From NCBI GenBank assembly GCA_902729315.2, contig LR746273.1, positions 1,971,001 through 2,035,000 of the forward strand: DNA of 64,000 nt, read 5' to 3'. The first letter of the stretch is position 1. Each line of letters begins with the position of its first letter. A program made the position numbers and the translations under genes. Below, in pieces: positions 9,082-21,340 of the stretch. The notes beneath the pieces are model-generated. The model ran no database searches. It had not been told where the DNA came from and saw nothing but the letters and a program-made list of their open reading frames with translations. This DNA is from Spirodela intermedia. Lineage: Eukaryota > Streptophyta > Magnoliopsida > Alismatales > Araceae.

Positions 9082-12000
9082 GGTGGGCGGGGGGGTCTCG
9101 GGAAATGAGATGAGAATAGTAAACGGTGGAGACCCGTAAGAACCGTGTCAAGGTCGATGGAATTCCCATTCAACCGCCGTCCACTGGGAGACCAAGCTAT
9201 GAGGCCTCAATTTCGTCGACCTTGAATTCTACAGTGTTCTTTTGCGCGTTTGAATCCTTCTCGAGGGTGAGAAAGAGAGCGATAAAAATCGATAGAGAGA
9301 AGAAGAAAGGTAGGGAGGGAGGGAGGTAGAGCGAGAGAGAGGTTTACGGCGCAACAATAGTTGATCTTGGTCAACAAAGCAGAAAGGAGATCACAACATA
9401 AGCAAGAGGGCAAGTGTCAATGTCATCTGATACTTGAGATTAGTATTCAGAATAATGATGCAATATTATACTCCGATACCCATAACTCTCCCTTCTGCGT
9501 AAAAGGTACGACCTGCTCTACCTCCCCGGAAGGAATGCCAAGCCTCGAAAGCATGACGGATTCTCCTCCATCCGGCGTGCGACACGAAGAACACCCTGCG
9601 TCCTGCCTGTTGACTATTCATGACGGGTAATAAGACCCTGGGATTCTCACACCGTAAATATGAGAGGTCATGGCGTCTGATCGTTTCGCCATGGTATCTT
9701 GAAAACCAGAGATTGGGACACTTCACATGGTGATTACATTTTTGGTCAATGAGACGTGTCCAACAATCTGGGGATACCTTAGTTGGAAACGCCTTTTTTT
9801 GCCTGAAATCCGAAGAACTTCAACTCTAACATGAGAACTGACTATCATGTGTTTTTCATGCGCAATATCTCATCTGCAGATTATTGCATTATTTTACTAG
9901 TATTCTTATAAAGTTGCCCGTTAGTAGGGGTCGATGGGGCATGCACCAAACAAAATAGTGGAAAACTTTCTTGGTCGTACAAATTACCAAATGTGGGTTT
10001 TCTGTAATGAAGATTTCTTAAGAGCATGCATGAGATCCTACCCCTTTTTCTTAATCGGATTTTCACCGAGAAAACATGCAACTATATGAAATATTCGATC
10101 AATATACACACACGGAAAGATAAACCTTCTAGTGAAACATAATATCAAATAGCTCGCATGCATTGCCAATGTTACTTATCAAATGCCGTTGATCAATACT
10201 TACTTAAACCTGTTCTCCTTTAGTTAACAGCAATATTTTCATGTTGCCGTAAAAATGGGGCATAGTATGGACGGACATTTTATGGAACAACTCCGTCGAA
10301 TTTAATCCACAAGGGAGATGCCCCATCCGGGGCCCCCTCATCCGGCGGATGTTGGTGGGCGGGCCAGTTGACCGGGCTTCCTGCTGAGTAAAAAGAGGCG
10401 TACCGACGGGGAGCAGTCCGCTTCACGCTTCCCTGTCGAGGATCCTCGCCGGTGTTGTCCCCGGACCCCTCCTTTCCCAAATGCGTCCGACCGGATTTGG
10501 TGGGGAGGCGCCGGAGCGGTCTCCGGGACGGGGGTTCGGATCCCCAGTCTCGTTTCGCAGTATGAAAATCCGAGCTTTCTCGCTAAATCACACGATGGTG
10601 GATTCACCGATACTTTCCTTTTTTATATAGCTAGGGAATCTGATGAAAATCTTCATTGGAAATGCAATATTTACCTGGTTCTACTTAACAATTAAGTAAC
10701 TTTTTTCTCAATTAAGAAACTTATGCGAGCGAGTTATGAGCATATGGCGACATTTATTCAATTTGATATGACTTTTTTAACACTATTAAGGGGGGCACTC
10801 TACCGTGTACTCTGATAATCAATATTAATGTTTGACTTTCGGTATGTCGGCTCATTTATAAAGTTTTGTTCTTTTTTTACCCAGAGTTAGGAATAGCAAA
10901 GAGTATAAATCGCTAAAATCACCGCGGTCGCCCGTGGACCGGCCCCACTGAGGAGTCTCCGACGGCGAGCCGGAAACCCCGTGTGGGCCGTCGAAGTAGA
11001 CGGGGGGGGTCCTCCCGGGCCCCGGCGCCGCCGCCGCGTGTGGGCCGTCGAGTGCCGACGGCGTGCACGAGCGGCGCGTGATGGCGAACTCCGGCACGGA
11101 AGGCCGCTCCCCAACAGCGCGCCAGCGAGGGGATCCCGTCGTGCATGGCGCGCGCGCGCCGGGCGAGGTCCCTTCTGCGGTGGTGGGGACAAGGATATTA
11201 TTAATGATAAGACCTGCCCCCGTGAGCATGAATCCCGCAGTTAAAGGTTTGCTGTAATCATGTCACGTTTTCCTTTCTTTTCGAAGAGTGCCAGCCGGCG
11301 GCAAGCGACGGCCGGCTGCCGCGCCGTCGCGGTGGCCGTGGAGGAGACCCAGACAGGGATTTGTTAACAAACGCCCACATGGTTCGTCCTTCACACATAG
11401 CGGAAATGACGAGCTAGCGATGCGGTTTCCGCCGCTGATGTGAGAGAAAGCGCGACGGAGGGGGGGCCGCCGCTAGACTCCAACAGAAAGGAGAATACAA
11501 GCGTGAAAACAAACACTGTGGGAGAGAGCGAGGGGAACGGCAATCAGAACGTCAGGCGCAACAGGCGGCAGCAGGAGAAAGAAACTTCCCTGCAGGAGGT
11601 AAGTGAGAGGCGTGCGGCGAGTGGCCGGACGGCGCGGCTGAAGAGCCATGAGAGGAGCAGCATGAGACTGGATCACACAGACGATGCCGCTGATAATAAA
11701 TTGGACCGAAGACTGTTTAAGGAGAACAGCTGGAAACAGAGCGCCCCCCCGGCCCTCCACAACCACCGCCTGCGGGAACTCCGGAGACGGGGATGGCAAG
11801 GCGGTGGCTTTCTCGGCGGGCGTGGAGGAGCCGAACCGATTCACGAAAACTAAAGACGGCCATATGACTTTAAACCAGGAAGATGGAAGAGAATTTACTG
11901 TCAGGAAAGTGGGAGCGGCGGCGGAGCAGCTGCCGCGGACGCGGAGGAGTCCGAGGCGGGGAAAATTAGGTGCACAGAGCATTCAAGAATCAGGCTTTCG

Positions 12001-12159
12001 CACCGCAATTCCAAACCCACGGCAGGCGCGAACAGCAAGCATGCCCTGGAGATCTCCGTCCACCTACCGTTTGGTCGCCAGGAAGAGCTCGATTTCATCC
12101 CCTCATCCTTCCTCCGATTGGGGAAGGCGCGAGCTCGAATTTGTTGAATTCCAAGTGCT

Positions 12160-13389
12160 CTACTGCTCCGCATCGAAAACTGCAGACAGCTCGCCTTCCT
12201 CGTCCGCCGGTGGCGGTAGATTAAGATCTATTAGGCTCTCGCCGACGAGCATCCGGCCGCCGTAGCCGTGGACGGGAGAAACAGCAGAAGCCGCGGTAGC
12301 CGTCGCTTTCTTAGTGGCAGCAACCGTCGGCGCCACTTTAACTGGGGAGGGATTCATCGAGCTGGAAGACTGGGCTAGATGTGATCTCTTGTGCCCACCG
12401 AGGGCCTGGCCGGACCCGAAGACTCTGAAGCAAACAGGGCATTCGTGGATCCTCCGGTCGGTGGAGCCCGTCGATGGGGGGAAGTTAACCTCAGAATCGG
12501 CTTCCTGGATCTGATTCTCTGTGTGGGGATGGACGTCTTTCTCGTCCTCTTCATCTTGTCCCCGGACGGCGGCCGGCGCGACGCATGCTTTGATGTTCTT
12601 GTGGCTCGCTCGGTGACCGCCGAGAGCTTGGTACGAGCGGAAGACCTTCTTACACGTTCCGCACTGGTATCTGCTCCGCCCACCTCGTCGAGCTTTGGCC
12701 ATGGTGGTGTGTTCCTCTTCTGAGTCATCGTCCGATTGCCGGTTCTCCGCAGCCGCTTCTTCCCGGGGGGCCCCACCTCGATTGGAGCACTTGGGCTTCT
12801 TCTCCGGCGAGAACCCGCTGGTCCAGACATCGCGGGAGAGCATCATCAGACACCGGGCCACGTCCTCTTCCGGCGTCGAGTTGGAGACGGAGCTGACAGG
12901 CTCCGGGTCGAAAGAAGGCTCCGGCTGGGTCGCCGACGGCGGGTGGGACGAGCGGCGGCGTCGCTTAGATCGGCGGCGGAGAGACGGAGGCTTCGACGAC
13001 TCGGTCTCGCTCTCCCGGTCCTGGAGGACAATGGAGGACCCGCCGGGGGCGACATAGTCTACGGCCGGAAAAGTGGACGAGAACTCCGGATCCACGAGCC
13101 GGAAGCTTTTCCTCGGGTTCTCTCGTAATCCGTAGTAGACAAACTGCTTCCCGTCGTCGGAACCCGCCACCAGCACGCCCTCAACCATTAACACGGGGCC
13201 CGCTCGGTCTGTAACTTCCGCTACTTCCTCGGAGGCCGATGCAGAGAAAGAGGGAGAGGGTGGATGCTGAACCTGGATCTTGGGTGCCCCCGTGGGCGCG
13301 GCGGCGGTGATGTGAGACCGCATGTGGCCTCCGAGGGCTCTCCCGTTGGAGAAGCGCCGGAAGCAGAGCTTGCAAGTATGCTTCTCCAT
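12160..13389 (-). CDS. C2H2 zinc-finger transcriptional repressor, ZAT4/ZAT9-like
   Basis: One uninterrupted exon encodes 409 residues from the ATG at 13389-13387; a codon just upstream is GTG and is not the start. Three plant-type fingers are visible: residues 6-26 (C6, C9, H22, H26; GRALGGH), 243-263 and 317-337 (both QALGGH). QALGGH is the plant C2H2 DNA-contact signature. A basic run RRRSKRRRR (138-146) is a likely nuclear signal. EEDVARCLMML (175-185) is an L-box-like segment, and DLNLPP (388-393) is an EAR repression motif. The architecture of one N-terminal finger and two distant ones fits the three-finger ZAT4/9 group of nuclear, stress- and development-linked repressors. GC content is high. 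The 5' leader side carries a (GA)16 tract at 13611. The exact ortholog is not assignable by eye. Confidence 0.93.
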   Translation of the reverse strand: MEKHTCKLCFRRFSNGRALGGHMRSHITAAAPTGAPKIQVQHPPSPSFSASASEEVAEVTDRAGPVLMVEGVLVAGSDDGKQFVYYGLRENPRKSFRLVDPEFSSTFPAVDYVAPGGSSIVLQDRESETESSKPPSLRRRSKRRRRSSHPPSATQPEPSFDPEPVSSVSNSTPEEDVARCLMMLSRDVWTSGFSPEKKPKCSNRGGAPREEAAAENRQSDDDSEEEHTTMAKARRGGRSRYQCGTCKKVFRSYQALGGHRASHKNIKACVAPAAVRGQDEEDEKDVHPHTENQIQEADSEVNFPPSTGSTDRRIHECPVCFRVFGSGQALGGHKRSHLAQSSSSMNPSPVKVAPTVAATKKATATAASAVSPVHGYGGRMLVGESLIDLNLPPPADEEGELSAVFDAEQ

Positions 13390-13605
13390 CACCGGAGGCG
13401 CCCCAGAGCTCCCCTCTGCTTCTCTCTCTCTCTCTCTCCTAGCAGCTCAGAGCCTAGAAATAGAAGGGATGGAGGGGGGTCTTTGTGGAAGGAAGCACGG
13501 GAGAGGAGGAGAAGAGGGCATAAGAAGCTAGATGAAAGGAGTAGGTGACAAGCATTCCTCAGCCCGCCAACGAAGGACACTCGCACCCCCCCATCATCCC
13601 CACAC

Positions 13606-13610
<5 letters not shown>

Positions 13611-13642
<32 letters not shown>
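13611..13642. repeat. (GA)16 tract upstream of the ZAT-like gene
   Basis: A pure GA run about 220 bp upstream of the minus-strand start codon, hence a CT run in the sense of the gene. It probably lies in the 5' leader or core promoter. Such GA/CT tracts are bound by plant BPC (GAGA-binding) factors; any role here is inferred. Confidence 0.8.
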
Positions 13643-13643
<1 letters not shown>

Positions 13644-14992
13644 GAATAAGAAAACCCCAAGAAGCTTTGATGCGGACTTAATCAAAGGAAGTAGGGGAGA
13701 CGATTTTTCTGGACCCAAAACTGAAAGACAGAGAGAAAGAGAGATCTTTGGCTGTTATTTCCAGATCCACCGGAAACCCCCCCCCCCACACACACAGTTT
13801 TACTCCATTACGACGTCAGAACATGTGACGGCGGGAACACAAGACCCCCTCCCTCCTCCCCCTCTCTTTATCAGCCGAGCCCCCTTCTCTCCCCACCCCC
13901 TCATAGCCCCCGATTTATTGAAAGACAACCGGCCCCCTCGGGGTTTCTTTATTATTAACAGCTCGTGACCCGAGCCAACTGTAACTGCCCCCCCGGGACG
14001 ACACTTTCCACCTGGTCCTCCTCTCTCCCTCTCTCTCAAGAATTCATTTTTGGGTTTCCTTTTCTTGCCCTTCGACTGCTCCGAGAAGGAAGGCAGGGGA
14101 AGCGAACTCCGGCAGAGCTTCGGTCGCCGCACATGCCAGCCCGTTGAGGGCCGGTCTCGCCACTCAGCCGCCTCCGCAGCTGCATACTACCAAGTCCTGC
14201 CGCCGAACCCGGGCACAACCCCACACCCCCTCCCCCCCTCAGGATCTCAACACCAGAAGGGCTCGGATTCGTGAGAGCAATTTAAAGCTCCTGCTTAACA
14301 CCATATGTTGGTAGATAATAAAACTCCCTGGTTAGCATCTAATGAGCTGCCGCAGGGGCGGGTACGATCTCCATTGTAGGGGGGGGTCTCACTGCTCCGC
14401 AAAGCGTAAACCGAATCATTCGGCTGCCGGAAAGGGCAGTGAAGGGGGTTTTAACGCTGTGCGCCCACACATGAGAGGACAGCCCGGCATCGCTACCCGG
14501 CCATTAATATAGTTTTCCTGCAGTTTAAGACGTTCCAAGAATCTTCGACAGTTCCACCACCAGGCGACGGCGGGGTTTCTCTTCGGCTGCGAGATCCAAC
14601 TTGCGAAGAGAATCGGTCCCTCCTCCCTCTACTGCTCTCCCTCCCCGTTTCCTCTGCCTAGACCTTAACGCATTGGGAGGGAGAAAGATAGATACAACTC
14701 GGAAGGAGGTGGGCATCTGGTGCGGAGCTGCGACGAGTCAAATCAGCACTGAGCGAGTTATCCGAAGCGATCTGCATGACGGGCAAGGAAAGCTCGACCT
14801 CTCTGTCTGCCGTAAATGATGATTGGACGACAGCGATCATTCCACTCGCTCTGAAGCTGCCACTGCTCCTGCCGCTCCGTCATCAATCGGCGCGTGACTC
14901 CTCCGACAGGGCTAGACGAGCCACCTGGCAGGAAGCGGTCGGAGCCACCCTGGCACCATCCTCCCACTCGGAGCGACTCCGCTTCTCCATCC

Positions 14993-15051
14993 ATGGCGTC
15001 GCAGGAGCTCGGCATCGTCCATGTCAGCAAATCAGACGCCCCCGTGCCCAG
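14993..15051 (+). other. Possible orphan first exon
   Basis: CCATGGCG is a strong start context. Nineteen codons follow (MASQELGIVHVSKSDAPVP), ending CCCAG before GTAATC, a good splice donor. No downstream plus-strand exon could be recognised in the next 5 kb. It may be the start of a gene whose remainder is lost, or chance. Confidence 0.2.
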
Positions 15052-18000
15052 GTAATCGATGCCAGCTCGATTCAGCTGAGCTAACTGGAGTCGCCCTCGG
15101 TCTGACGTGGGTTTCATTCAATCTCGGTCGAATCTACGAGAACGTGGGTTCTTAAAATATGGTGCATCGGGACCGCTGCGAGGGGGTGAAGAAGTAATTT
15201 CTTCAGAAGGCCGATTAGATTTTCTGTTAATTATTCACTCTAGGTTAGTGATTTATCGAGGCCTTCATGAAAAATAAGATTGGGTTCGTAGACAACTTTC
15301 GTACATCCCGAACTATAAATGTAGAGGACGAACCAGCGCATTAATCGACATTGATGGTTGAAACCAAACGCGGGCTTCACCAGTCGGGTTCCAACAATGT
15401 TTGCCGTCTAATCATTCAATAAGATTCAATGGGGCGGAAAAAGGCCTGGCTTGCGTCTCCATCTCCCTTCAGCAATCGACGACCTCACATGAGCACAAGT
15501 CTGCAACCAGGGGAGAGAGAGAGAGAGGCGATGGCAGGGAAAAAAAGAAAAGAAAATGAGGCAGTGTAGCGACGATTGACTGGGATGGGCAGGGGCTGGA
15601 GCTCCGCCGGAGATACCGAGCTCCAACTACCATTCACGAATGGTAGGCTCGCTGGAGATACCGCCGGAGATACAGATGGTATGCTCACCGGCGTAAGTCC
15701 TTGCGTCGTCAGAGTTTACACCCCCGTCGTCGTTTACATGGGATTCCTAGTAGGCTAAGGCTCTTTATGAGGGGGGGAGGAATTCACCGTGTCAGTGGCC
15801 ATGGCTCGACAGAGCTGACGCCAATGGATGTTGCCGACGTCAGTTTCACGTGATTTCCACCCCCCGGGATCCAGATATCACGGAGGGTATACTCCGAGCC
15901 CCGCATCTTCCACGATGAAGGAAGCGTAGGAGGGTCACCTGTCTCTCCCGCAACACCAGTATTATTGGGGGAAGAGATCTCTCTCTCACTGCAATGGTTG
16001 TCATGGGGTCGTCCGTGAGAAGGAGATGACAAAAGAAGAGAGAACACAAACGTGCCTTTCGCCGACGCAGACGCCGGAGGCAGCAGAGGACCCTCTTCTC
16101 CTTCCTCCTGGCAGACTACCCAGTAAGCTTCGCATTCACTTTGCTCTTGGGGTTGAAGCATAAGGAAGAGTCGTACACGTCCGTGAACATTCATGTTCTC
16201 CTTGAAGGAATAGTCATACAGAGTGCAGGCTTGCTGTCTACTTTCTCTCTCAAGAACATAAGATTCACCTCACCCGATAACTCAAACACGTTAGCCACGG
16301 TTTAAATGAAGTGGATATGGGTGAGATTGTAGCACCAGTATTCACGTGTTGTAATGCTAGACTTTGTTCCTGGCGATTCCTTGGAGAAAACCCTTGAGAT
16401 AGTCAATCTTTTAGGGATGGATTGAAGATGCTCGAGTTAGTGACAGAGAGCTCAAGTCGTATTGAATTTCGACTTGTACTGGAACATTTAGTCTCTTCGG
16501 ACGATTTTGTTTTATTATTGGCCAACAGTAGTAAGATTATGCTCACCCCCCATTGATTAATGACTGATGCCCGCGAGGGGGAGAGAGAGAGAGGGAGAGG
16601 GAGGGAGGGAGAGAGCGAGAATATGGGGGGTGGGGAGGATTCATCGCCAATTAAGGTTATCAAGAAAGTAGTATTATATTCTTCCTGACATGAATTATAT
16701 TTTAAGCTTGCCAATATGAGATTAACTTGGAAAAATCGTACGATCACTAAAGGAGGGTTAAAAACTGAGAAAGACGGAGTTCGAATCGACTTGCGGGAAA
16801 AATCTACAAAGACAACGGAGATTGATTAAAAAACTTCAATTATTTTGTGGGCAATATTAACTAAAAAGCTAATTAAAATCTGCAACGTGGAAGACGGCTA
16901 AATATTTTTTATCAACTGTATTGCGCAATCTCTCTCAAGCTTCAGTGCGACAGGAGGGCATTTAAGAGCGTTTGCATCTGACACTCGTGTTGACAAATAG
17001 TCGTCGTCAAGTTCGAAGATCTGAACATTAGAGGCATTGGGAACACGGAAAGGATCCTCTGAACTCCGCCCGGCGCAGACGATTTGACCTTGTTCTTCAG
17101 ACCTGCACGCTCTTCAAGTTTCCATGAATGGAAGGCCAGAGTTCGTAGTCGCTAGCCGGGTCACTGCATCTACGCTTTCGTTGAACAGGTAGAACACTCC
17201 TAGAAAGTCGACGAGAGTGACCACCCTTCATGTACTCATTCGTGGCTATCAAAGTCGTTTCCACCTACAGCAATAGATTGACTTACGGGGGAGTAGTAGA
17301 CAATGGCTTGGCTTGGCTGGCATGCTTCCTACTAGAACTAAGAGCTAACTGATTAAATGAACTAGAACTCTTATCTTTATAATGTTACAATCCCTAAGTA
17401 GCCACGTACAGCATATTATTTATATTATTATTAGTTGTATCGGAAAGCAAGAGTATCAACAATTTAGGTAGCCTAACTAGAACAAATGTAAATCCAGATA
17501 TCTTTTGTAAGGTTGGGAACAAGAAGGGCCGAAGAAAACTTTGGAAAATGAGTTGGTGCTTGGGATGCGTTACAATAATTTGCCGACCGTTCCTATGAGT
17601 TGTGAGTGAGAGTGTGTCCCCGATTTCCGATCTAAACCTTAGTTCGCCCATTTACAGAAATGCCTCGATAACCTGAGGTAAGACTTGGGTAGTTGACTTA
17701 GCGAAACGGGCAGCGGACTAGCGAGAGGTCCCATTCCCACGTGCATCCGGGAGGCCCATGCTACAGATAGATCGGTAGCGTGCGGTGGAGTCGATAAATA
17801 ATACCTATCAGATCCTAAACATGCAGATGACATCATTTATCCTATACTTGACCCTAGTCCACTCGCACATCTTACAACTGGCAGGGAGTACTAATCAAGT
17901 TCAACCAAGTTGTTTCCACATGAAGACCCCAAGACCCGCTATAAATACGTATTTTTAAAACATTTAAAAGCAGGTTTGTGACTGGTTCCGAGTGGGCCTG

Positions 18001-18055
18001 AGTCTTGAGGAGTGATGAGGGCAGACCAATGTGAAGCAGAGGCTGTCCGGAGGAG

Positions 18056-18212
18056 GTGGCCGATGACAGGAGGTCGGTAGATGCCGTAGAAGAACAAGTT
18101 TCTAGGTTGGCCGAGGCTCTGGAGAGAACTGGCCGATGACGAAGGGGGAGGTCGGTAGATGCCGCAGAAGAACAGGTTTCTAGGTTGGCTGGGTCTCCGG
18201 AGAGAATTGACC
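18056..18212. repeat. Two-copy tandem repeat, ~78 bp unit
   Basis: GGTCGGTAGATGCCG at 18072 recurs at 18150 within a longer shared block (GTGGCCGATGAC before it, AGAAGAACA-GTTTCTAGGTTGG after it). A minus-strand frame translates both units (RNLFF-GIYRPP twice), but nothing suggests a real protein. Confidence 0.8.
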
Positions 18213-18604
18213 CGTTGATACCTCCTACATATATTTGTCCGCATTTATTTTTGTTGATAAATATTCATATCTACAAAATTTAATGATTTCTTGAATAGTT
18301 TCGTAATCCAGACCGATACTTTTTCTGGTGTTGAATTGAGCAAATAGATGGGATTTCCGATAGATTGGATTTCAGATTTATGCTGAGAATAATTGGAGAC
18401 AAAAGTATTTTGTAGTACTGTCAGTTGGAGGTGCGTTAGTAGTTGTGGGTGTCCAGCCGAGCCCTGCCTGAGCCTGAGCTCGGATATCTATTTCGATGTC
18501 CAGACCTGGCCCGACTTTGGACGTTAGTTTTGGGCCGGACACCTAAGAAGACCGTACTCCCCGCTTTGACTCAGAAAGTTAACATGTCAGTCTGTAAACT
18601 GGGA

Positions 18605-18606
<2 letters not shown>

Positions 18607-18686
<80 letters not shown>
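18607..18686. repeat. (GA)40 microsatellite
   Basis: An uninterrupted 80-bp GA run, the longest pure dinucleotide tract in the window. It sits in intergenic DNA about 1.3 kb beyond the 3' end of expansin 1. Confidence 0.95.
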
Positions 18687-18688
<2 letters not shown>

Positions 18689-19940
18689 TTTTATGGCTTC
18701 AAACTACCCATGGCGTTGACACTCTGGACAATGGTGGAGGAAACTCAGACCAGATATTTTGAGCCTTGGGCTTCCAACTCAGTTCCAAATATGCTTCTAA
18801 ACCCAGACTGTATGTGGCCCCAAGTCAAAGCTCGCATAGAGTTAGAATATGAGTTTCATTTAGCTTGGCCTTGTAGATAAACCCTAGTTACTCGTATTGC
18901 GTTAGAGACCTTGTTCCAGCTGACGGTTGGTGAATAGTTTATGTAGTAAATGAATTAGTTGACACGACTCTGCAACATGTCAGTTAGGGATGTAATGTGA
19001 CGCCAACCGATAAAAATCGAGCTAAAAAAGAAGGGAATACCGTGGTTATTTAAATGACATATTTGAATCTTCAAACGGATTGAATCAAAACTATATAATA
19101 GTAAAACTATTAATGGCTAGATTCTTGTTGGATGGCTGCTAAACCTTGCCAAAGAAGCCCATTGGCCGTATTTTTTTGTAGGGACATACTTGGACTGGTC
19201 TAATGATTCTTGAACTTTCAGACATCATGGGGACGTCAACGACAAAACTCTGACTTTTAAAAATCTCGAATGCTCAGCCAATTTCTAGGGTGGGTAAAAA
19301 TCCAATTCATCCTCTATCTACAATAGTCGTATTATAATTAGTAAATACGAGCTTACTCCACTCACACTCAATTTATTCGATGCTAGATGCTCCCACAACC
19401 TTAATAGCACACACCCTTGTTGAGATGAGCACAAGGATTCTCTCAATTACCTTCAAAGGTGTTGCTATAGCTACAATGAGCCTTGTTGGTTTTCTTGTGA
19501 GATTTCCGAAGATAGATAACTAGCGTTGTGGAACAGGGGTACCCCTTTTGAGTTATTTGATTTATCTACGTCTCCTGTTAAATGAGACTCGTAATGGAAC
19601 CAATTGAATAGACAACTACTCATTAATGTTAAGGATTACTGCAAGAACTCAAACTGGTTCTATGTGAAGAACACTAATGATAAATGTTCTAAAGCTAACT
19701 AACTTGTGTATTGATTATTAATACAGACGTAAGATAGATATCCATATATTTAAATCAGACCGTTGATGGGTAGGCTCAGCTATCGAGTGTCTACGCCAAT
19801 AAGTGAAACCATCACACTTCTCAAATGTTCAGCAAAGGCCATGGAAATCATCTCACTAGAAATTCCAAGAGGAGAAGACCATACTGGCTTTTCCTTTCAT
19901 GTTATTGAACGAACATTCATTAACTTATATGACATACTTT

Positions 19941-21340
19941 TTAATACTTCGTCACTTTCTTTCTCACGAACGAAGGAACAGGAAGAACACCGTAACCCCT
20001 GAAGTTCACGCGGGACCTGTACGTAGCTCCAGGCTGCCAGCCCGCCGGGATAACGTCTGGGACTACAAGCGTCTTCCTGGACCCGAGAGAAGTCAGGCGG
20101 AAGGAGAACGGCGCCTTCAGCGGCGATCCGTAGTTGATCTTCCACACGGCACCCCATGACTGTTGCATGGGAATCCACGGGCCGGAGTCCGGAGCCTGAC
20201 GCAGGTCGACGGCGGAGAGATCGCCGTCGCCATCCTCGAACTCTATGAGCACAGCCAAGTAGTTTGAATTGGATCCAGCGTCGACCTTGAAGACGACGTT
20301 CGTCCCCGGGTAATTGCACTCAGCACTGCGCATGACGGCGTCAAGAAACGTCAAGCCAATATTCAACATGATAAGAATAAGAAGTTTACTTTCGCTGGTA
20401 AAATGATCAATCTTTACTAATATAAAGACAATTAATATATCATATATAAATAGATAATATTTAAAAAGAAATGTAAAAGCAAAAAAAATGGGAATGTAGA
20501 GAAAAAAAATCCTATAATCACTTAATAAACGAGCGGAAGTGTCACCTTTATAATTACAATTGAAATTTTCGTATTATTCGTATAACTATTCATCAATTAT
20601 TATATTCCAACAGACGGGTGTGAGATATATAATCTGTGCGCCGGGGAACCAACCGCATAAACTGCACAGCCAGCCTTCCGACCCTACGCAGTTGCTCAGC
20701 CTGCCCGGGTCGCGCCATGGCTCCGAAAGCGGCGCCACTCATGTCGAAGTGCACGCTCTCCGCCAGGCACGGACCGCCGGGGCACTGATCGGTGATCACC
20801 ACGGCCACCGGGTTGCCGGAGCAAGCGCTGTGCCCAGTGCACTTGACCTGCCACCGATGGAAATCAAAGCTCGGTTGCTAATTGGGTCTAGAGGAAAGAG
20901 GTAGGATGATGACACTTTGTTCATATTTCTCCCACCTGATAACAAGCTCCGCAGCCCTTGCCTGACTGGAACAGTGAGGGTCCTCCGGCGGCGATCATGG
21001 ACGAGATGGGAGGTTGCCCGACGGCTTTGCCGTAACCACAGGCACCACCTGCTCAGGATATCGAGAATGTTCAGAAGTATGAAGCGCCAAACATCCGTTA
21101 AGTGTCTCACAAAGATGTAGGGATTTTACCATCACTTCCGAAGCCGTTAGGGCTCCCGTACCACGTGGCTGCGGCCGGCGACCAGCCGCCGGAGATGGCA
21201 GAATCATTGAGAGAAGCCAGGAGCCTACGGTTAACGCTGTGAGCAGAGACACCGTTGAAGGTTAAGAGGAGGGCCGCGAGAGCAAAGAGTGGGAAGGAGC
21301 AGCGGAGCTGGTCGTGAAGAAGAGAATGGACTCCCGCCAT
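19941..21340 (-). CDS. Beta-expansin, copy 1 (4 exons, C-terminally extended)
   Basis: Exons at 21340-21130, 21048-20936, 20847-20654 and 20325-19941 join in frame with GT/AG borders to give 300 residues. The protein has a signal peptide (residues 1 to about 33, ending GVSA), then the GH45-like double-psi barrel with [23 protein letters not shown] and the HFDMSG block carrying the conserved HFD. The C-terminal CBM63/pollen-allergen domain follows ([40 protein letters not shown]). Beta-expansins are secreted to the wall and loosen it without hydrolysis. Oddity: after the usual terminus VNF the frame runs on about 19 residues to KKVTKY, whereas copy 2 stops two residues later. The neighbouring gene 23591-24916 is a tandem duplicate. 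A TATA-like CATAAATA lies about 95 bp before the ATG. Confidence 0.9.

Larger units (their letters stand above)
6675..12159. other. Largely gene-free interval
   Basis: Apart from a possible exon at 7216-7429 and SSRs at 9042-9081, I see no gene I can defend. A GC-rich block at about 10919-11200 contains the phrase GTGTGGGCCGTCGA twice (near 10980 and 11038) and open frames in several phases, as expected from composition alone. 11.4-12.1 kb is the downstream flank of the C2H2 gene; its long open frames on both strands match no family I know. Confidence 0.5.
13643..19940. other. Intergenic interval between the ZAT-like gene and expansin 1
   Basis: Holds the promoter side of the ZAT-like gene (to about 14.5 kb), a possible orphan first exon at 14993-15051, a two-copy 78-bp repeat at 18056-18212 and an 80-bp (GA)n at 18607. 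The moderately long frame at 15784-16194 (minus) is not recognisable. On the minus strand at about 16920-17130 an open stretch of about 65 codons reads protein-like (VQIFELDDDYLSTRV), but I cannot attach it to a gene. Confidence 0.45.

Noticed and set aside
10500-10560. GGTTCGGATCCCC resembling a tRNA T-arm
   Set aside because: No matching acceptor stem, D-arm or anticodon arm at the right spacing.
10919-11200. GC-rich block with repeated GTGTGGGCCGTCGA, considered as a gene or CpG-island promoter
   Set aside because: All three minus frames are open for long stretches, as expected from composition; no start or splice logic favours one.
11473-11982. 169-codon minus frame and overlapping plus frames beyond the ZAT-like gene
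   Set aside because: No recognisable motif; lies in the 3' flank, where GC-rich composition keeps frames open on both strands.
15784-16194. 136-codon minus frame
   Set aside because: Starts at an ordinary ATG but shows no domain, signal or conserved pattern.
18443-18880. Plus frame containing a long Arg-Glu repeat
   Set aside because: The repeat is simply translated (GA)n; not a protein.
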